Assembly (NCBI RefSeq): GCF_000003815.2 | Contig: NC_049995.1 | Location: 4,591,237 to 4,655,236 of the forward strand | Source: Branchiostoma floridae | Taxonomy: Eukaryota > Chordata > Leptocardii > Amphioxiformes > Branchiostomatidae | Length of the DNA: 64,000 nucleotides | Direction: 5' to 3' | Shown here: piece after piece, positions 35,985 through 49,100 of the stretch | Position numbering within the stretch: position 1 is the first letter of the stretch | Layout of the letters: each line of letters begins with the position of its first letter | Made by a program: the position numbers and the translations under genes | The notes under the pieces: model-generated | The model's input: the letters and a program-made list of their open reading frames with translations, nothing else | The model's database searches: none | Told to the model about the DNA's origin: nothing

Positions 35985-37320
35985 ATTTCATGTCAACATA
36001 TAAGCTAAACGGGGGAGGTCTCCCCTAGTTCGCTTAAACTGCGCGGATTCAAAGATTAAATATGTCGTATGTTTTACAGAAACACGCAACATTTCATATA
36101 CGTTTTGGCAGCATATAAGCTAAACGGGGGAGGTCTCCCCTAGTTCGCTTAAACTGCGCGGATTCAAAGATTAAACTTGTTGTATGTTTTACAGAAATAC
36201 GCAACATTTCATATACGTCTTGACAACATAAAAGCTAAACGGGGGAGGTCTACCCTAGTTCGCTTAAACTGCGCGGATTCAAAGATTAAACATGTCGTAT
36301 GTTCAACAGAAATACGCAACATTTCATATACGTCTTGGCAACATATAAGCTAAACAAGGTAGGTCTCCCCTAGTTCGCTTAAACTGCGCGGATTCAAAGA
36401 TTAAACATGTCGTATGTTCAACAGAAATACGCAACATTTCATATACGTTTTGGCAGCATATAAGCTAAACGGGGGAGGTCTCCCCTAGTTCGCTTAAACT
36501 GCGCGGATTCAAAGATTTAACTTGTTGTATGTTTTACAGAAATACGCAACATTTCATATACGTCTTGACAACATAAAAGCTAAACGGGGGAGGTCTCCCC
36601 TAGTTCGCTTAAACTGCGCGGATTCAAAGATTAAACTTGTTGTATGTTTTACAGAAATACGCAACATTTCATATACGTCTTGACAACATAAAAGCTAAAC
36701 GGAGGAGGTCTCCCCTAGTTCGCTTAAACTGCGCGGATTCAAAGATTAAACATGTCGTATGTTCAACAGAAATACGCAACATTTCATATACGTCTTGGCA
36801 ACATATAAGCTAAACAAGGTAGGTCTCCCCTAGTTCGCTTAAACTGCGCGGATTCAAAGATTAAACATGTCGTATGTTCAACAGAAATACGCAACATTTC
36901 ATATACGTTTTGGCAGCATATAAGCTAAACGGGGGAGGTCTCCCCTAGTTCGCTTAAACTGTGCGGATTCAAATATTAAACATGTCGTATGTTTTACAGA
37001 AATACGCAACATTTCATATACGTTTTGGCAACATATAAGCTAAACGGGGGAGGTCTCCCCTAGTTCGCTTAAACTGCGCGGATTCAAAGATTAAACTTGT
37101 ATGTTTTACAGAAATACCCAACATTTCATATACGTTTTGGCAGCATATAAGCTAAACGGGGGAGGTCTCCCCTAGTTCGCTTAAACTGTGCGGATTCAAA
37201 TATTAAACATGTCGTATGTTCAAAAGAAATACGCAACATTTCATATACGTTTTGGCAACATATAAGCTAAACGGGGGAGGTCTCCCCTAGTTCGCTTAAA
37301 CTGCGCGGATTCAAAAATGT
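35985..37320. repeat. Satellite array, unit 115 bp, about 12 copies, with higher-order structure
   Basis: The word cgcttaaact recurs at 36031, 36146, 36261, 36376, 36491, 36606, 36721, 36836, 36951, 37066, 37178 and 37293: steps of 115 bp except one of 112. The unit contains acatataagctaaacggggg, aggtctcccctagttcg, gcgcggattcaaagatt, gtcgtatgtt, acgcaacatttcatatacg. The variant taaacaaggtaggtc appears twice, 460 bp (four units) apart. Decayed relatives continue to about 37530. Confidence 0.95.
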
Positions 37321-38787
37321 TCAAATGAAATACGCAACATTTCATATACGGCTTAGCAAATATATTAACGGGGGAGGTCTTCCCTTCTTTGCGTAAATGA
37401 CGGTTCGAAATAAATTATCTATATGGCATCCTTCGGTCAATATTGACTATGGTATACGCAACATCTCATATAACGTAAAATAGCGCATATAAGCTAACCG
37501 TGAGAGGTTCTCCCTTGTTCGAATTAAACCTTGCGCACAGAAAGTATGAATACGTCAAATGCTTTCGGAATAGCTAAAAAACACAGAAGATTATTGTATT
37601 TGACTTTGTATTGTATTGTATTTGTATTTGTATTTGCTGAGGTATAAACATAACATTTTGTACCAGAAAGCGCAATAATTTTCAGTTTTGACTGTTATAA
37701 AACAGATGACGCAATGTTTTATCTAACACCAGACAAAGGCTTATTACATTTGACTTAGCCGGTTAACATGTATTTTGTAACAGATCTAGAGAAACGGTAT
37801 TTGTCCGTTTTGACAGAAAATATTTTTGAGACATTTAAGTTGTCTCTTCGGCATACTAAAATACATGTAAAATTCACGTAAAGAAACACAACAGATTAAG
37901 TTAGATTTACAAACGCTGAAATCTTCCGTAAATGCCAAATGTATGTTTCTGATGCCTTTAATAGATCTTAAAATCTGCTGAAATATTTCTCCGCCTTTAA
38001 GGGCTTTATACGTATCTCTGAAACTTTGCTTAAAAAGTTGTTTTCGTGCTGTGGTGGCAATGGGAGCAATGAAATAACAAACAATAAAACCGTTAATGGT
38101 GCAATTATGAAGGTATATATAGACTGGCTGTACTAAACAGAAGAAAATATGCCTTATTTTCACATATAGAAAAGCTTTTAGAATGTCTGTCCATCAGCTT
38201 AGTAGCATTCGAATAAGACTTGTAATTCTTTATTCGAAAGAAGGGCGATTTTACAATGTTTATACCGTACTCACTTTACAAGCCATTCCCAAACTTTCGG
38301 TAAGTTCCAGTCGGATCCATCCCCTGCCTGATGCCAAAATACACACGATTCTCAAATGTGCAACGTTTGATAAAGAAAGCTGTTATCAGTTAATTGTTAC
38401 ATTTGTCTAACAGATAACAAGGATAAATATCACAAAATATTTACGCTCGAGGTTTATTTTGAAGTGAACATAGCTAGACGCTGATTTTCGGGTAATTTAG
38501 AATAAGCGTTAACATAATATATGTAGATCTACGACTATTTTATCAATACACAGTTACGCAGCTGTATTAGAGCATAAAACGGTACAAAATTCAAGAAATT
38601 TACATAAATGGAGGTAAAATTGTTAACTTTGAGCTACCTCGTTCAGCAGGCTGAGGCGAAAGTTCAATGACCCGTATCTCCAGAACAGGTAGATGTAAAC
38701 TAGCCCTGAGAGGATTAGTGCAGCGCCCCATATGAAGTCCTACAAAACAGGAAATGTCTCTCTCCATCATGATCTCATGATAACCAC

Positions 38788-39210
38788 TAGGGCTGGGTAT
38801 CGGTACAGCGTACCGGTACAAAACCGGTTTTTCTTATTGGACCGGTCCAGAAAAACCGGACCTGAAAAAATTACCGACTAGACCGATTAGAAAATTAACA
38901 GATTATTTTATCAGTCATTCACATTTTTGATGCTTGCAGGTGGAAGAAAATAACAAGAGTGAAGTAGAGGAGAGTTTATAGTAAATTTCTACCAAGTTTA
39001 ACAGCCAATCGTACAGGTGCAGTTAGCGTTGTAGGATTTTAAAACGCCAGTGTAAGTCTAATACTCCACCAAACAGATTTCTTTGCAGTGAAATGGACCA
39101 TGGTATGAGTCATACTGCATCAGGTCCAGGTTCAGGTCCGGACCTGGACCTAATCCTTTGGACCTGTACCGGACCTGGACCTGAATTTTCTGTACCGGTA
39201 CCCAGCCCTA
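38788..39210. mobile_element. hAT-type non-autonomous DNA transposon in intron 9 of copy B
   Basis: The 5' end tagggctgggtatcggtacag and 3' end ctgtaccggtacccagcccta form 21-bp terminal inverted repeats with one mismatch. The element (423 bp) is flanked on both sides by the same 8-bp word ataaccac (38780-38787 and 39211-39218), the target-site length made by hAT transposases. The interior is rich in ggacctgg and accggacc words and has no ORF. Related sequence sits in the triplicated module at 18551-19740. Confidence 0.92.
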
Positions 39211-42200
39211 ATAACCACCATATTACATGAGATACCATCTCTCTGAGATTTTATTCATTGAAATCTTCAACCGTTACACATCTACTGCAAATTGGATTGG
39301 GAAACTCAGTATGTGATATACAAGCAAAGGGTAATCAATATTGACTCGCTCCTAATGAAAAGTCATAAATATTGTTTGTCAACAAAAAGACGTGGCAGTT
39401 TATCAACAAAAAGACGTGGCAGTACATGTGCTTATAACTCAATGCGGTATCATATCCTCAAAAGTTATTTATTAGATATGTAGATATCGGTATGTGCTCC
39501 ATTACATTTTTTGTTTGTATATATTGCTGGGTATTCTACTTCACAAAATTGGGGTCATACCTGGATTGCAAGAAAGGTAATATTGACGGCACTGGGAACA
39601 CCTAGGAGGAACACTAATGTACCCATCACCACTGATGCCACGTCGCGTCTCACTAAAAGTAATCAAAGAAATCTGTTACTTCATTGATATATAACAAAAC
39701 ACGTTGAGCCAAAGGCAAGAAATGCTGCAAATGAAAACTCAAAAGCGTTACAAAAGTAGAGTTTCAGTAATGCCATGTTCTAGCTTTTATTAGAGAGACC
39801 ATTCACAAAGAAATACAGAAACAGTATATCTAAAACAGCAAGACAGTTGCCAAACGGTCATTATAAACGTGGTCTTGAACAAAAAATCTGGGTTGTGTAT
39901 AATAAGCTTTGTTATCCAGTAATGAAATTGTTCATAAATATGATAAGTCTTGGTTATTAGAGCATGAAATTCAACATAGCGATTTACATCAGAACATTTC
40001 ATTTATTTCTTTGGTTACGGTAGTTGTGGCCAACAGCATTTACAGAACCTCCTGTTTGGAATTTGAGATCGTGATTCTTTCTACGCACATCTAGATATCA
40101 TATCAATAACTTTCCTCCGGTTAAGACATAAGCACAAGCTATAGAGATTCTTTGCTTTTTTCCCTGAAGTGAAAATCTTTGCTGAAAAGCAGAAACGTAC
40201 CTCCCCAGTCGACAAGAACCTGTGTAGTGCTGTTTATAATCGTGACGTAAGTGCTGAACCCTGCCACAACTACCATCAGGAAGTACAGTGACGCCATCAC
40301 ACGGCCGCCGGTCATGGTGGAGAACAAAATGGGCATCCTGTGAACACAACGGGGCTTAGGAAATATACCTAAAGTGCGAAATGGCAACCTAATTCGGAAA
40401 ATCTCGCTGGTCATAAACAGGAAGGCGGTGGGGATAAACTCAGTTATGTTTGGGAACGCACCCTTGAAGCAATGCCAGCATGCGGCAAGTAGCAATAGAG
40501 TTTATTTAGACCCCGAAGAAGTCAGCAAAACATCGTTCAGGGTACTTTAATTAGTCTATGTCACGTATCCATTCCATTGCCAATAATTGCCAATAAGACA
40601 ATCTTTAAGAACATAATGAAATTGGACAGGCTGTTGTAATCTGAATCTTTCAGATGTATTCAGATGTAAAAAATAATTTATGGTTAACAGAGAGATATTA
40701 TTGCATTTTCACCAGATGAATGTGAGTCCCGTGTTGGCAGGCCCGTTCGTCTTCAGGAGTTTCATCAGGTCATCCTTGTATCCTCCTGGACTAACTTTGG
40801 TCCAGGTGGAAAACACGGTACAGAACACCATCGTGCCAGACATCAGACTAAAGGGGGAGGGCAGAAAAACACTAATCTTACTTTAAAAGTCAAAATGCAT
40901 TCGTGCACCATATGAAGTCCCGTTTTCATATTCAACATATCATAATAAGACAAGATTAACTTGCAACAGTCTCTCCACTCTTTATTAGTATCATTAGCTT
41001 TCTAGTCCTATCGCTGGAACATTTCATCTTAGGATGAATATCAGTCGCCTATTACAGGTTAAAGCACTCACCTTACAGCGTTGTTTAGTAATGGTATGAG
41101 AATGCCTGTCTTTACAGGTCCCATGTTTTCAGTCATGCTCGCTCCATACACCAGGAAAACGCCACTTGCTGCCCCTGTATCCCAAGCGTTCTGTGACAGG
41201 GCGTCAATCCATAGTCTGGGGGTACCCAACAGTTCTGTGCAGAAGGAAACATACACATTAAGATTACGTTTTCATACTGATATTATGCGGGATACAGAAT
41301 ATGCATTCATAAACTACGTAGGGATGCATGGTGCACGTATGAAGACCTAACTAGAGCCATGGAGGGTATAGGTAGAGCTGGAGATGTATGGTACTGGACA
41401 TGTGAGGAACCATCAGGACAAGATGATGCTAGACGGTAACGTTAATGTAGAATAGTAAATATTTTCCAAATGATGTGTTCAGAAAGGGTATCTGATGCTT
41501 GGGTGTACTTTTCGATAATAATGATAATTCTTTTGCAAATTTTTGAAAAAGATCGTACTTACCCCAGTCTGGTGTGAAAATGTAGGCAAGAGCAGTCCCG
41601 ACATTGTGTTGGGTTAGAGACCAGATAAACGCAGTGATGATCAAGATAAAGAGTCCGGGAATCATGATTTTCATGGCAGGCTCGATGCTGTTCACCCCTT
41701 TCCAGACCACAAAGATAGAGGCCACACTAGCAATGAATTGTAGTAATACAGGCAAACTGCTTTCCTGTTCCAAAATGATAGACACAGACCTAGCATTAGA
41801 TCAAAATATTGCTAGTGACAAAATCGTTACAGTACAGCTGAAGATGACTTACCTATACTATACTATAGTATAATACAATCATGGCCAGCCTAGCCTCTTT
41901 TTGGTGCTATCACCCCGGATGACCCCGGAAAATCCAAAATGGCCACTAAAACGCAACAGAAAACTAGAGACAATCTTGTGTATTTATTGCAGATACACCT
42001 TTGCCTACCGTTTTTTTCATGTCTGTAAGATGCCTTGCTTTGTTCATATGGATAATTGTATTCAACTCCTTGATTAGGGATCCGTAGAAAACAATCATAA
42101 TTAGGTTTACAATTAATCAAAATGTTCGCTTGTATTATATGTTCGCGCAAGGCAGCTAAAGACAGTTCAGAAAGTTCTCGCCACGCTGTTTTACACCGAT

Positions 42201-42749
42201 TTACAGTAATATAACATTCGGTTTGTTTCAAGAACACCATATACCGTAAGGATGAAAATACAACCAACCTCAGCAAATGTTTTCCAGATCTGACTGCTCT
42301 CTTCAAAAGTAGTTGGTAGGGGGTGAAAGATGAAGTAGTACATGTAGTACATAGACCATCCGACGACGACTCCGTAGTAGCAACTGGAAAAGAAAGTATT
42401 AAAGTAAATATCTAGTCAATCATATTTTGTAAGTTCATATTTACCAACATCATTGGTTCTCCAGGCGGATTTATGAAACAAAAAAGAAAAATTACCTCAC
42501 AGCAAAGTTAACAATGCTTATCCAGGCCCCTAGCCACGTCGATTGACGCCCAAAAGATTGTGGAAGGCCATTGGTGGAGCTCTCCTGGTGAACCGACCAA
42601 TGGCGTACTCCATGATAATAATCTGCATAGACCACAGGAACAGGAACACCAACCACACCAGCAGGAACTGCAGACATCCTGGAAAAAGATTAAGGTATCA
42701 TGAAGAGTGGGGGTATAATGATTTCAAATAACCATTTCTATGGATGAAT

Positions 42750-42912
42750 GTAACGCTAGTTCATCTTTATCTGTTGAGTAAGTTATTTTGAAACATCAAA
42801 ATTTGAAAACACTGTCCGTTGATTTGAAATCCCAAAATTCTCTTGTTTTCTAGAACAACGAATATAGGTTATAATTATTCGACGGAAAAAGGGTTAACTA
42901 GCCTTACAGTGA
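42750..42912. mobile_element. MITE of the gtaacctttatccg family, copy 2, upstream of copy B exon 3
   Basis: Left end aacgctagttcatctttatc, right end gggttaactagccttacag. The interior (aaaatttgaaaacactgtccg, gatttgaaatccc, gaatataggtta) matches the copies at 13524 and 56396. It lies in intron 2 of copy B. Confidence 0.65.
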
Positions 42913-44204
42913 CTGATCTATTAAAATAATTGGAGATGTGGTTCAATACGGCATTTCGTTACTTTCCATATCTATGCATGTTGGTGTCTCAATTTAAATC
43001 TCAATCTCAGCCCAAACGTACGCAGCAATTTTGTGTTTTTATCAGCCATGTTTTAATTTTTCTTCTTCAAGCTGACAGAAAAAGATGGGCAAGGGCAAGG
43101 GACTAGGTGAGCTTCGCAAAGTCAACGTCAACTAGAGAATTTAATATATTGTGTCTTGATTTTACTTGATTTTGATTGTTGTAGATTTCCAGTAAAAAGA
43201 ACATTGTTGTGCAAAATTTCCACCTACGCCAACTGGACATTTTAATAATATGTAATAACGCCTAAAGTTTACCTTTCTCTCCACTGTTGTTTGCTAGAAT
43301 TCTAGGAAAGCGCCAGAGATTTCCCGTCCCCACAGCGCACCCCACACAGCTGATGATGAGCCCGAGTTTGGAGGAGAACCTGCCGGTCCTGTCTGTGTCC
43401 GGGTGCGACTCGGACGTAGTTTGGAAAATAGATTCCAGTCTCGAGTCATCAGTATCCTACAGAGTGAACAAAACATGTGGTTAGAAGTAGAAACGCAATG
43501 GCATTTCTATCAAGACGTCTTAGCGCCAGGTTTCCCTCATATATACTGTCAAAGTGTAACACGTGTCATAAAAGGTCTGATACATGTAGATATACAAAAA
43601 ATAAGAGTCTAATAATTGGTATATTATTCAGCTATCGATAATCAGGGGTGGGCAATATGCCAAAAACAGATTCTCTTCGGCAATTCAAACTGTACTATAG
43701 TTTTCCTCCCGCCTTCTAAGTGTGCATTTTGTACATAACTGACTATTAAAGCGTGGCTACCTTGTCCCCAAACGACCCTGTCAAGGGACTACCTAGGTAG
43801 GTAGGTAAGGGCAAAAATAGTGTCACGTAGGATATACATCTATACGGCTGTCCTAGTAGAATATAAGACATCTGTAGTGTATTTTTTGCATGAAATTTCT
43901 ATCATGTAAAAGTTTGAGTGACGTAGTAAACAAAACAGACTGTGTGATAGAACAGGGCTCAATAGAATGTGGGTGGGAGGGGGGCATCATACCCTTAGGC
44001 GGTGAAGTACGGTTCGAACTGGCCTTGACCCGTAATCTAATGCACGTGAAAGGCATGAAAAGGCGTAACAACTTGGTCCTACACACGATATGTTGGACAG
44101 AAGTAGTCAAAACTCACCTCATTCACCAATCTCGTTCTCTCAGACTTTCTTTCGTCCGCCATCTTTGATTATCTGCTTGGCATTGAGTAAAACCGACGTG
44201 GTAA

Positions 44205-44212
44205 GACCGGTT
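44205..44212 (-). promoter_or_regulatory. AACCGGTC motif upstream of copy B
   Basis: 43 bp upstream of the start codon, the same spacing as in copy A; one base departs from AACCGGTT. Function is inference. Confidence 0.35.
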
Positions 44213-44219
44213 TTAGGGA

Positions 44220-45940
44220 CACCTCTTAGCCTAGGCCTAGGGGTTGATTTGTTCTGACGCGGCTGTATGTATAGAAATTACATGCTCTGAGGTGTAATTA
44301 AAAGAATCTGTGGGCAGGTGAGGATGTACATGTGGTTAATGAGAGCACGTGAACTGCTCCAGACCAGGTGTCGCCTCTTAACGACGCGGAACCCGCTCAG
44401 AAGCGTCCACGGCCACGCGTTTCACTTAGAATAGGAGACACAACAACCCATTGTCATTTTTCTTTGTGTTAATCTTTTTCGAAAGAAAGAAAAGCTGTGA
44501 GGATATCTCCCATAGCAAACGGTGTACGACTGCTTGATCAAAGAACGGCCGATAGGATGTCTACATAATTTTATAAGATCTTAATAAATTTTGTTTGTTG
44601 GAAAAACTTGTTGATTTGTTCTTAATCTTAAAAATGCCATTAAAAAATAATTACACTGTTATAGATATAAGTAACTAGCTATACAGATATCACACCTTCG
44701 GAGATAAATAACGGGAGGGGTAGATAAATATTTCAAAAGGACAGTTGCGTTTGCTAAAGTATCGGAGTGATTGCATTCTTAGATCTTAGTGTAACTCTCT
44801 TGACTGAACTCAATTTTATTATCTTTTATTCCACACTTCTTTGAACAATAAACGTATTAGCATATGAAAAAAATTCTGCTTTCAAGACGTTTTCAAGCTT
44901 TTTTTGCCGTTTTAATAGCTCAAAATCCATTCAGAAACTTTCCAGATAAAATGAGAAGTACAGATACAAGCAGAGAACGAAGTTTAACAATTTTGAATCT
45001 CTTCCTGCCTGTGATGATTTTATTGCATATATCATTCATATATAAAATATTAGTTTGTCGAAATTGCGACAGTTGTCATCTTCCACATGTCCGGAGTTGG
45101 CCTTTAAATGACATATGAATACCTCATGTGACCTATTCTATGATGTTTTAATCGTGAAACATCATTACATTCACTATTACTGATCACATGTAACACCTGA
45201 GAAGCAATTACAAGTAACAAATTAATCATGAGAGTCACCATGCGAGTTTTTCAATGATATTTATAATATCTTAGAATTATTGTCTTATATTTATAATTCA
45301 TAATTAATATTCATGAAAATTTCGAAAAAAAGGAAACACAGATATGCCATTATTTATAATTAGTCTTTATTGTTTGTAAACATTTCTAAAGTTACCATCG
45401 AGAGCTTGTCTCTGTTTACGATCTTTTTTTACAAATCTATAGAAACGACGTGGATGGCTTAAAACAATATTTCGAATGTTTTCTGATGTGGGAAAAACTA
45501 TTTGCAAAATTAAACCCAAGTTCAAATTTTTTTCAAACTATGAAATATCCATTAGAAATAATTACAAATGATTAAAATCTATTATAAACAAAGGCAACAA
45601 AGACTCGCACGGTGTCTTGGAATGGACTCTACTATTGCATTATAAACATAACCTTGTTGAACGTCGTGTGTATATCTAAGGTGCATATTCTATGTGCATT
45701 TAAAGCTATAGTTATTATTATTACTATTATTATCATTGTTATTATTATTGGACCTATGAAACAATTACCCGTTACAGTCCATGAGAAGACATGTACCACT
45801 ATCACGTTCATATGAAACTTCTGAACTGTTCTGAACTTTGCTACATTACCCTCTAACAGATAAAAAACTTAAGTGCTGTGATTATCATAGTTATTAATTC
45901 TAATGAAGATAAGTCATAACATCAGTACCGAAAAAGGTAT
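44220..45940. other. Intergenic region between copies B and C
   Basis: AT-rich, with a (TTA)n-like tract at 45712-45750. No gene recognised. Confidence 0.45.
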
Positions 45941-45944
45941 CTGT

Positions 45945-46090
45945 ATTTGTATCTGTATCTATATAGCCGGTATAACCGCCGTTCGGCGTAACACACCAGC
46001 TTCGCAGGCACGCGGCGCGGCAGCAGCTGGCTATATTACACCGAACGACTCGTTACACCTAACTTTTGCACATCTATGTGCATCTAGGTA
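45945..46090 (+). repeat. Interspersed repeat 'gccggtataaccgccgttcg', copy 1
   Basis: tatagccggtataaccgccg, cgtaacacaccag, gcggcagcagctgg, ttacaccgaacgactcg and acacctaacttttgcacatc recur in inverse orientation at 53058-53205. A (tatctg)n-like tract borders one side. The class is unknown; a MITE or LINE tail is possible. Confidence 0.65.
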
Positions 46091-46163
46091 AATAGACCAA
46101 TACAGAACATTTAACATTCAAGAAGCTGTCGAGGTAGAAATGTCACAGACAGTAAGACCATAA

Positions 46164-49100
46164 TCAATCTATCGTCTTGTAATCTAGAACTGGTCCCTCT
46201 ACAGCCCTGTCTGTCATGACGATGATGTTCTTGTTGTCTCCTCTGTCCTGTCTATGACAGCAGCAGCAGGCGGGGATGTCCTCCTGTTTGGCGATGAGTG
46301 AAGACCACCAGCGGGACATGCTGGCTCGGTACCGGACAAACAGGAGGTTCAGGCCCAGGAGAAACAGCCCGGCAACAAACCACTGAAGATGAAATAATAG
46401 CAATTTTCAACGACACGTAGAAGCTTTCAATTGCCAAATGATTCTTTGTTGAGTTTTAATGATATAAAATCACATGGCAAGAATCGTAGCATGATCTCTT
46501 ATATGTATCATAAAGATATTAATATTAAGTATCATTGCAGTGAATTCATGAAATAATATTTAATCTTAGAGTGCAATCAATGGCAGAATTGAGGATACCA
46601 CGAATAAGATAGATGCATTCATTTATTTATCTTGTAGGATGGTCCCTTCAGTCTAGCAGGCTGATTTCCATTGGGCCCCGTGACATTTCTTTAACATATG
46701 AACAATACTAATATAACATAAAATGCATGGTATTCTTCCTTGTCTGATTGTGAAACGTTAAGTGAAAAATTTAATAGTTTGCTCAAATCTATAATGCATC
46801 ACTCAGTACGTAGTACTAGTAACGGTTGTGATGTCATTAACTAGCAGCCAATGATTTATGTAGATTATCAACTCTTTAGTGCATGACTATCTTACCCCCA
46901 AGAATGCTGTCATGAGAGACCCTTCTCCCAGCTGGTACCAGGGGATTTTCTCGTTCCGTACAGTACTGACGACCCACCACACCAGTAACGTCAGACCCTC
47001 AACTGGTAACACGTATCTGTACAACAAGAAGGTGAATGTTACAGACGTAATTAGATCTTATATATCTATCCATAACTTTAGCAGTTTAGACAGTGATGGT
47101 GTGTATAATTACTTACCAGTGAAGGTGTATGTATGCCACAAAAATTGTAGATTAGGTTTTGCTAGTATGGTGTTGCACGTGGCTCTAGAAGCAATTGAAT
47201 AACAAACAATATACTAGAAAGACTGGTTGATGATATGTTGGTGGTACTCACTTGACAAGCCATTCCCAAGCTTTAGGTAGTTTCCAGTCGGAGCCATCTC
47301 CTGCCTATATATAAGAATACAAAATGTTGATGATGATAATGATAATTTAATGAAGGAAATGTTGACAAAGTTTTTGTCAGAAAACTATAAACATGAACGC
47401 TACTCATCTACACTATAAGCCAAGGTCAAATTTGAAGCGAAACACTAGCACCTATAAAATGTTGTTGTTGTTGTTGTCGCTTATATTGAATCAAAAGACG
47501 GTCTTTGTAAAGATATTTGACTATCTCAACATTTGATAGACACAAATTTTTAGTTAATATCAAACGATAAAAACGTACAGCCTTCAATGATTTTTCGATA
47601 GAATAAAGAGCATAGGTAACATTAAACTGTCAGCTTTGAGCTACCTCGTTCAGCAGGTTGAGGCGAAAGTTCAATGACCCGTATCTCCAGAACAGGTAGA
47701 TGAAAACCAACCCTGAGATGATTAATGCAGCGCCCCATATAAAGTCCTAGAAAACAAGAAATGTCGTCTTCAAATTAGAAACAATTAAAAACTTAAATGA
47801 TCCTTAAATGAAAATCATTACAAGTACTAACAACTTTTTGTCAATCTTATGATATTATTTCATAGAAATGTATAAATCTTAAAGCATGGTTAACGTTTAG
47901 AACAAAACCTGTTATATTTGTAGTTCGACATGTTTAAATTTGTAATGATAAGTACAATGCTATTTCTAATGCGTATATATTAAACTGTGGTATGTGTCCC
48001 AATATCTAAAAGCGAAAAACGACTATTCTATTTTGCAACCTAATGTGATCATGCCTGGATGGCAAGAAAGTTAACGTTGACAGCCTTAAACCATGGTTAC
48101 TGTTGCAAGTTTAAAAACTCCAATGTATTATACTTGCCGATCAGATACTAAGGACTGAATCATTTAAGTAAATGTACTTAAATTTAAGTATTGTCTATCT
48201 GTGATTCATTACGCAACTCTGTCTGCGATTCAATGTGCTATTTTCAAATTTGCATGACTTTATAACTATTTCTGATTAGTATTTCTGATTATGTATTCCA
48301 TTGCAGGTGAGTACTCTATTTTGCGACAAGATTGGGTCATACCTGGATTGCAAGAAAGCTAACGTTGACAGCACTGGGGACGCCCAGGAGGAACACTAGT
48401 GTACCCACAACCACTGATGCCACGTTTCTTCTCACTGCAAACAGTTGTGAACAATTCAGTGAATGGTATGCTTACAGAAATCAGAAAGAAGCTTAAAGAT
48501 AACTATTCAACTTTTATACGTATAGAGTATGATACAGTGCAATATTCTATTTTAGATCAAGCCGTCTATTTTGTCGTCGTCACAGTATTGAAATACCAGC
48601 AAGTTTATTTTTGACAGTGCAATAATGTGATATAGTCCGGCGGCTTAGCTGAAAAAAAAATCAGGCTAATTGTGCACTTTTGTCTAAAAGCACCAAATTT
48701 GGCATACAGTTAGCTAGACATATTCTAAGCAAATCTAGATATGGAGGCATCTCAATTTCAGCCCAGGAGCACTTTACGGCACTTTGAATTTAGAGGCCCC
48801 GGAAATGGAATACCCATGTTGGTGATTTCCTTATGGGGAGGGGCAAAAAAAAATAAACTTCCTCGTTTCTTCTTTAAAATTCATATGTCGATAGAACCAG
48901 TCACTACGAGCACCGAAATATTTTTCCTTTTTCAATATTCAGCTTTGATAGAAAATTATGAGTCCTAAAATCGGATTTTTTTTAGATTTTCTCATCAAAA
49001 ATATATACTTTACTTTAACACGTTTTTTTTGGTTGATGTCGGCCCATTGACACATGCATGCTTTGGTAATACATTTTATTTTGCTGAAATAGAAAAAAAA

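Larger units (their letters stand above)
33017..44162 (-). pseudogene. NSS transporter, copy B, with a frameshift in exon 3
   Basis: Same 13-exon plan as copy A: 44162-44118, 43456-43273, 42678-42496, 42383-42269, 41764-41563, 41234-41072, 40847-40713, 40337-40201, 39652-39561, 38739-38638, 38327-38275, 33733-33613, 33235-33017. All splice sites are GT/AG and 12 exons match copy C in length. Exon 3 has 183 nt where A and C have 184; a base is missing near 42543-42547. The frame then runs into TAG at 42532-42530, ending the product after about 125 residues, inside TM2-TM3. Everything downstream is intact, including [11 protein letters not shown] in TM6 and the C-tail. So this is a very young pseudogene, an allele or a sequence error; if the base is restored the gene would code for 583 residues. 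Intron 11 is swollen by two satellite arrays and a gap. Confidence 0.85.

Noticed and set aside
35985-37320. CRISPR-like array
   Set aside because: The whole 115-bp unit is repeated with no unique spacers, and the context is animal intron DNA.
37786-38163. 125-codon open frame on the minus strand
   Set aside because: It lies in intron 11 of copy B and has no recognisable domain or flanking splice signals.
38820-38833. Further AACCGGTT-like site as a regulatory element
   Set aside because: It belongs to the palindromic interior of the hAT element, so it is not evidence of promoter function.
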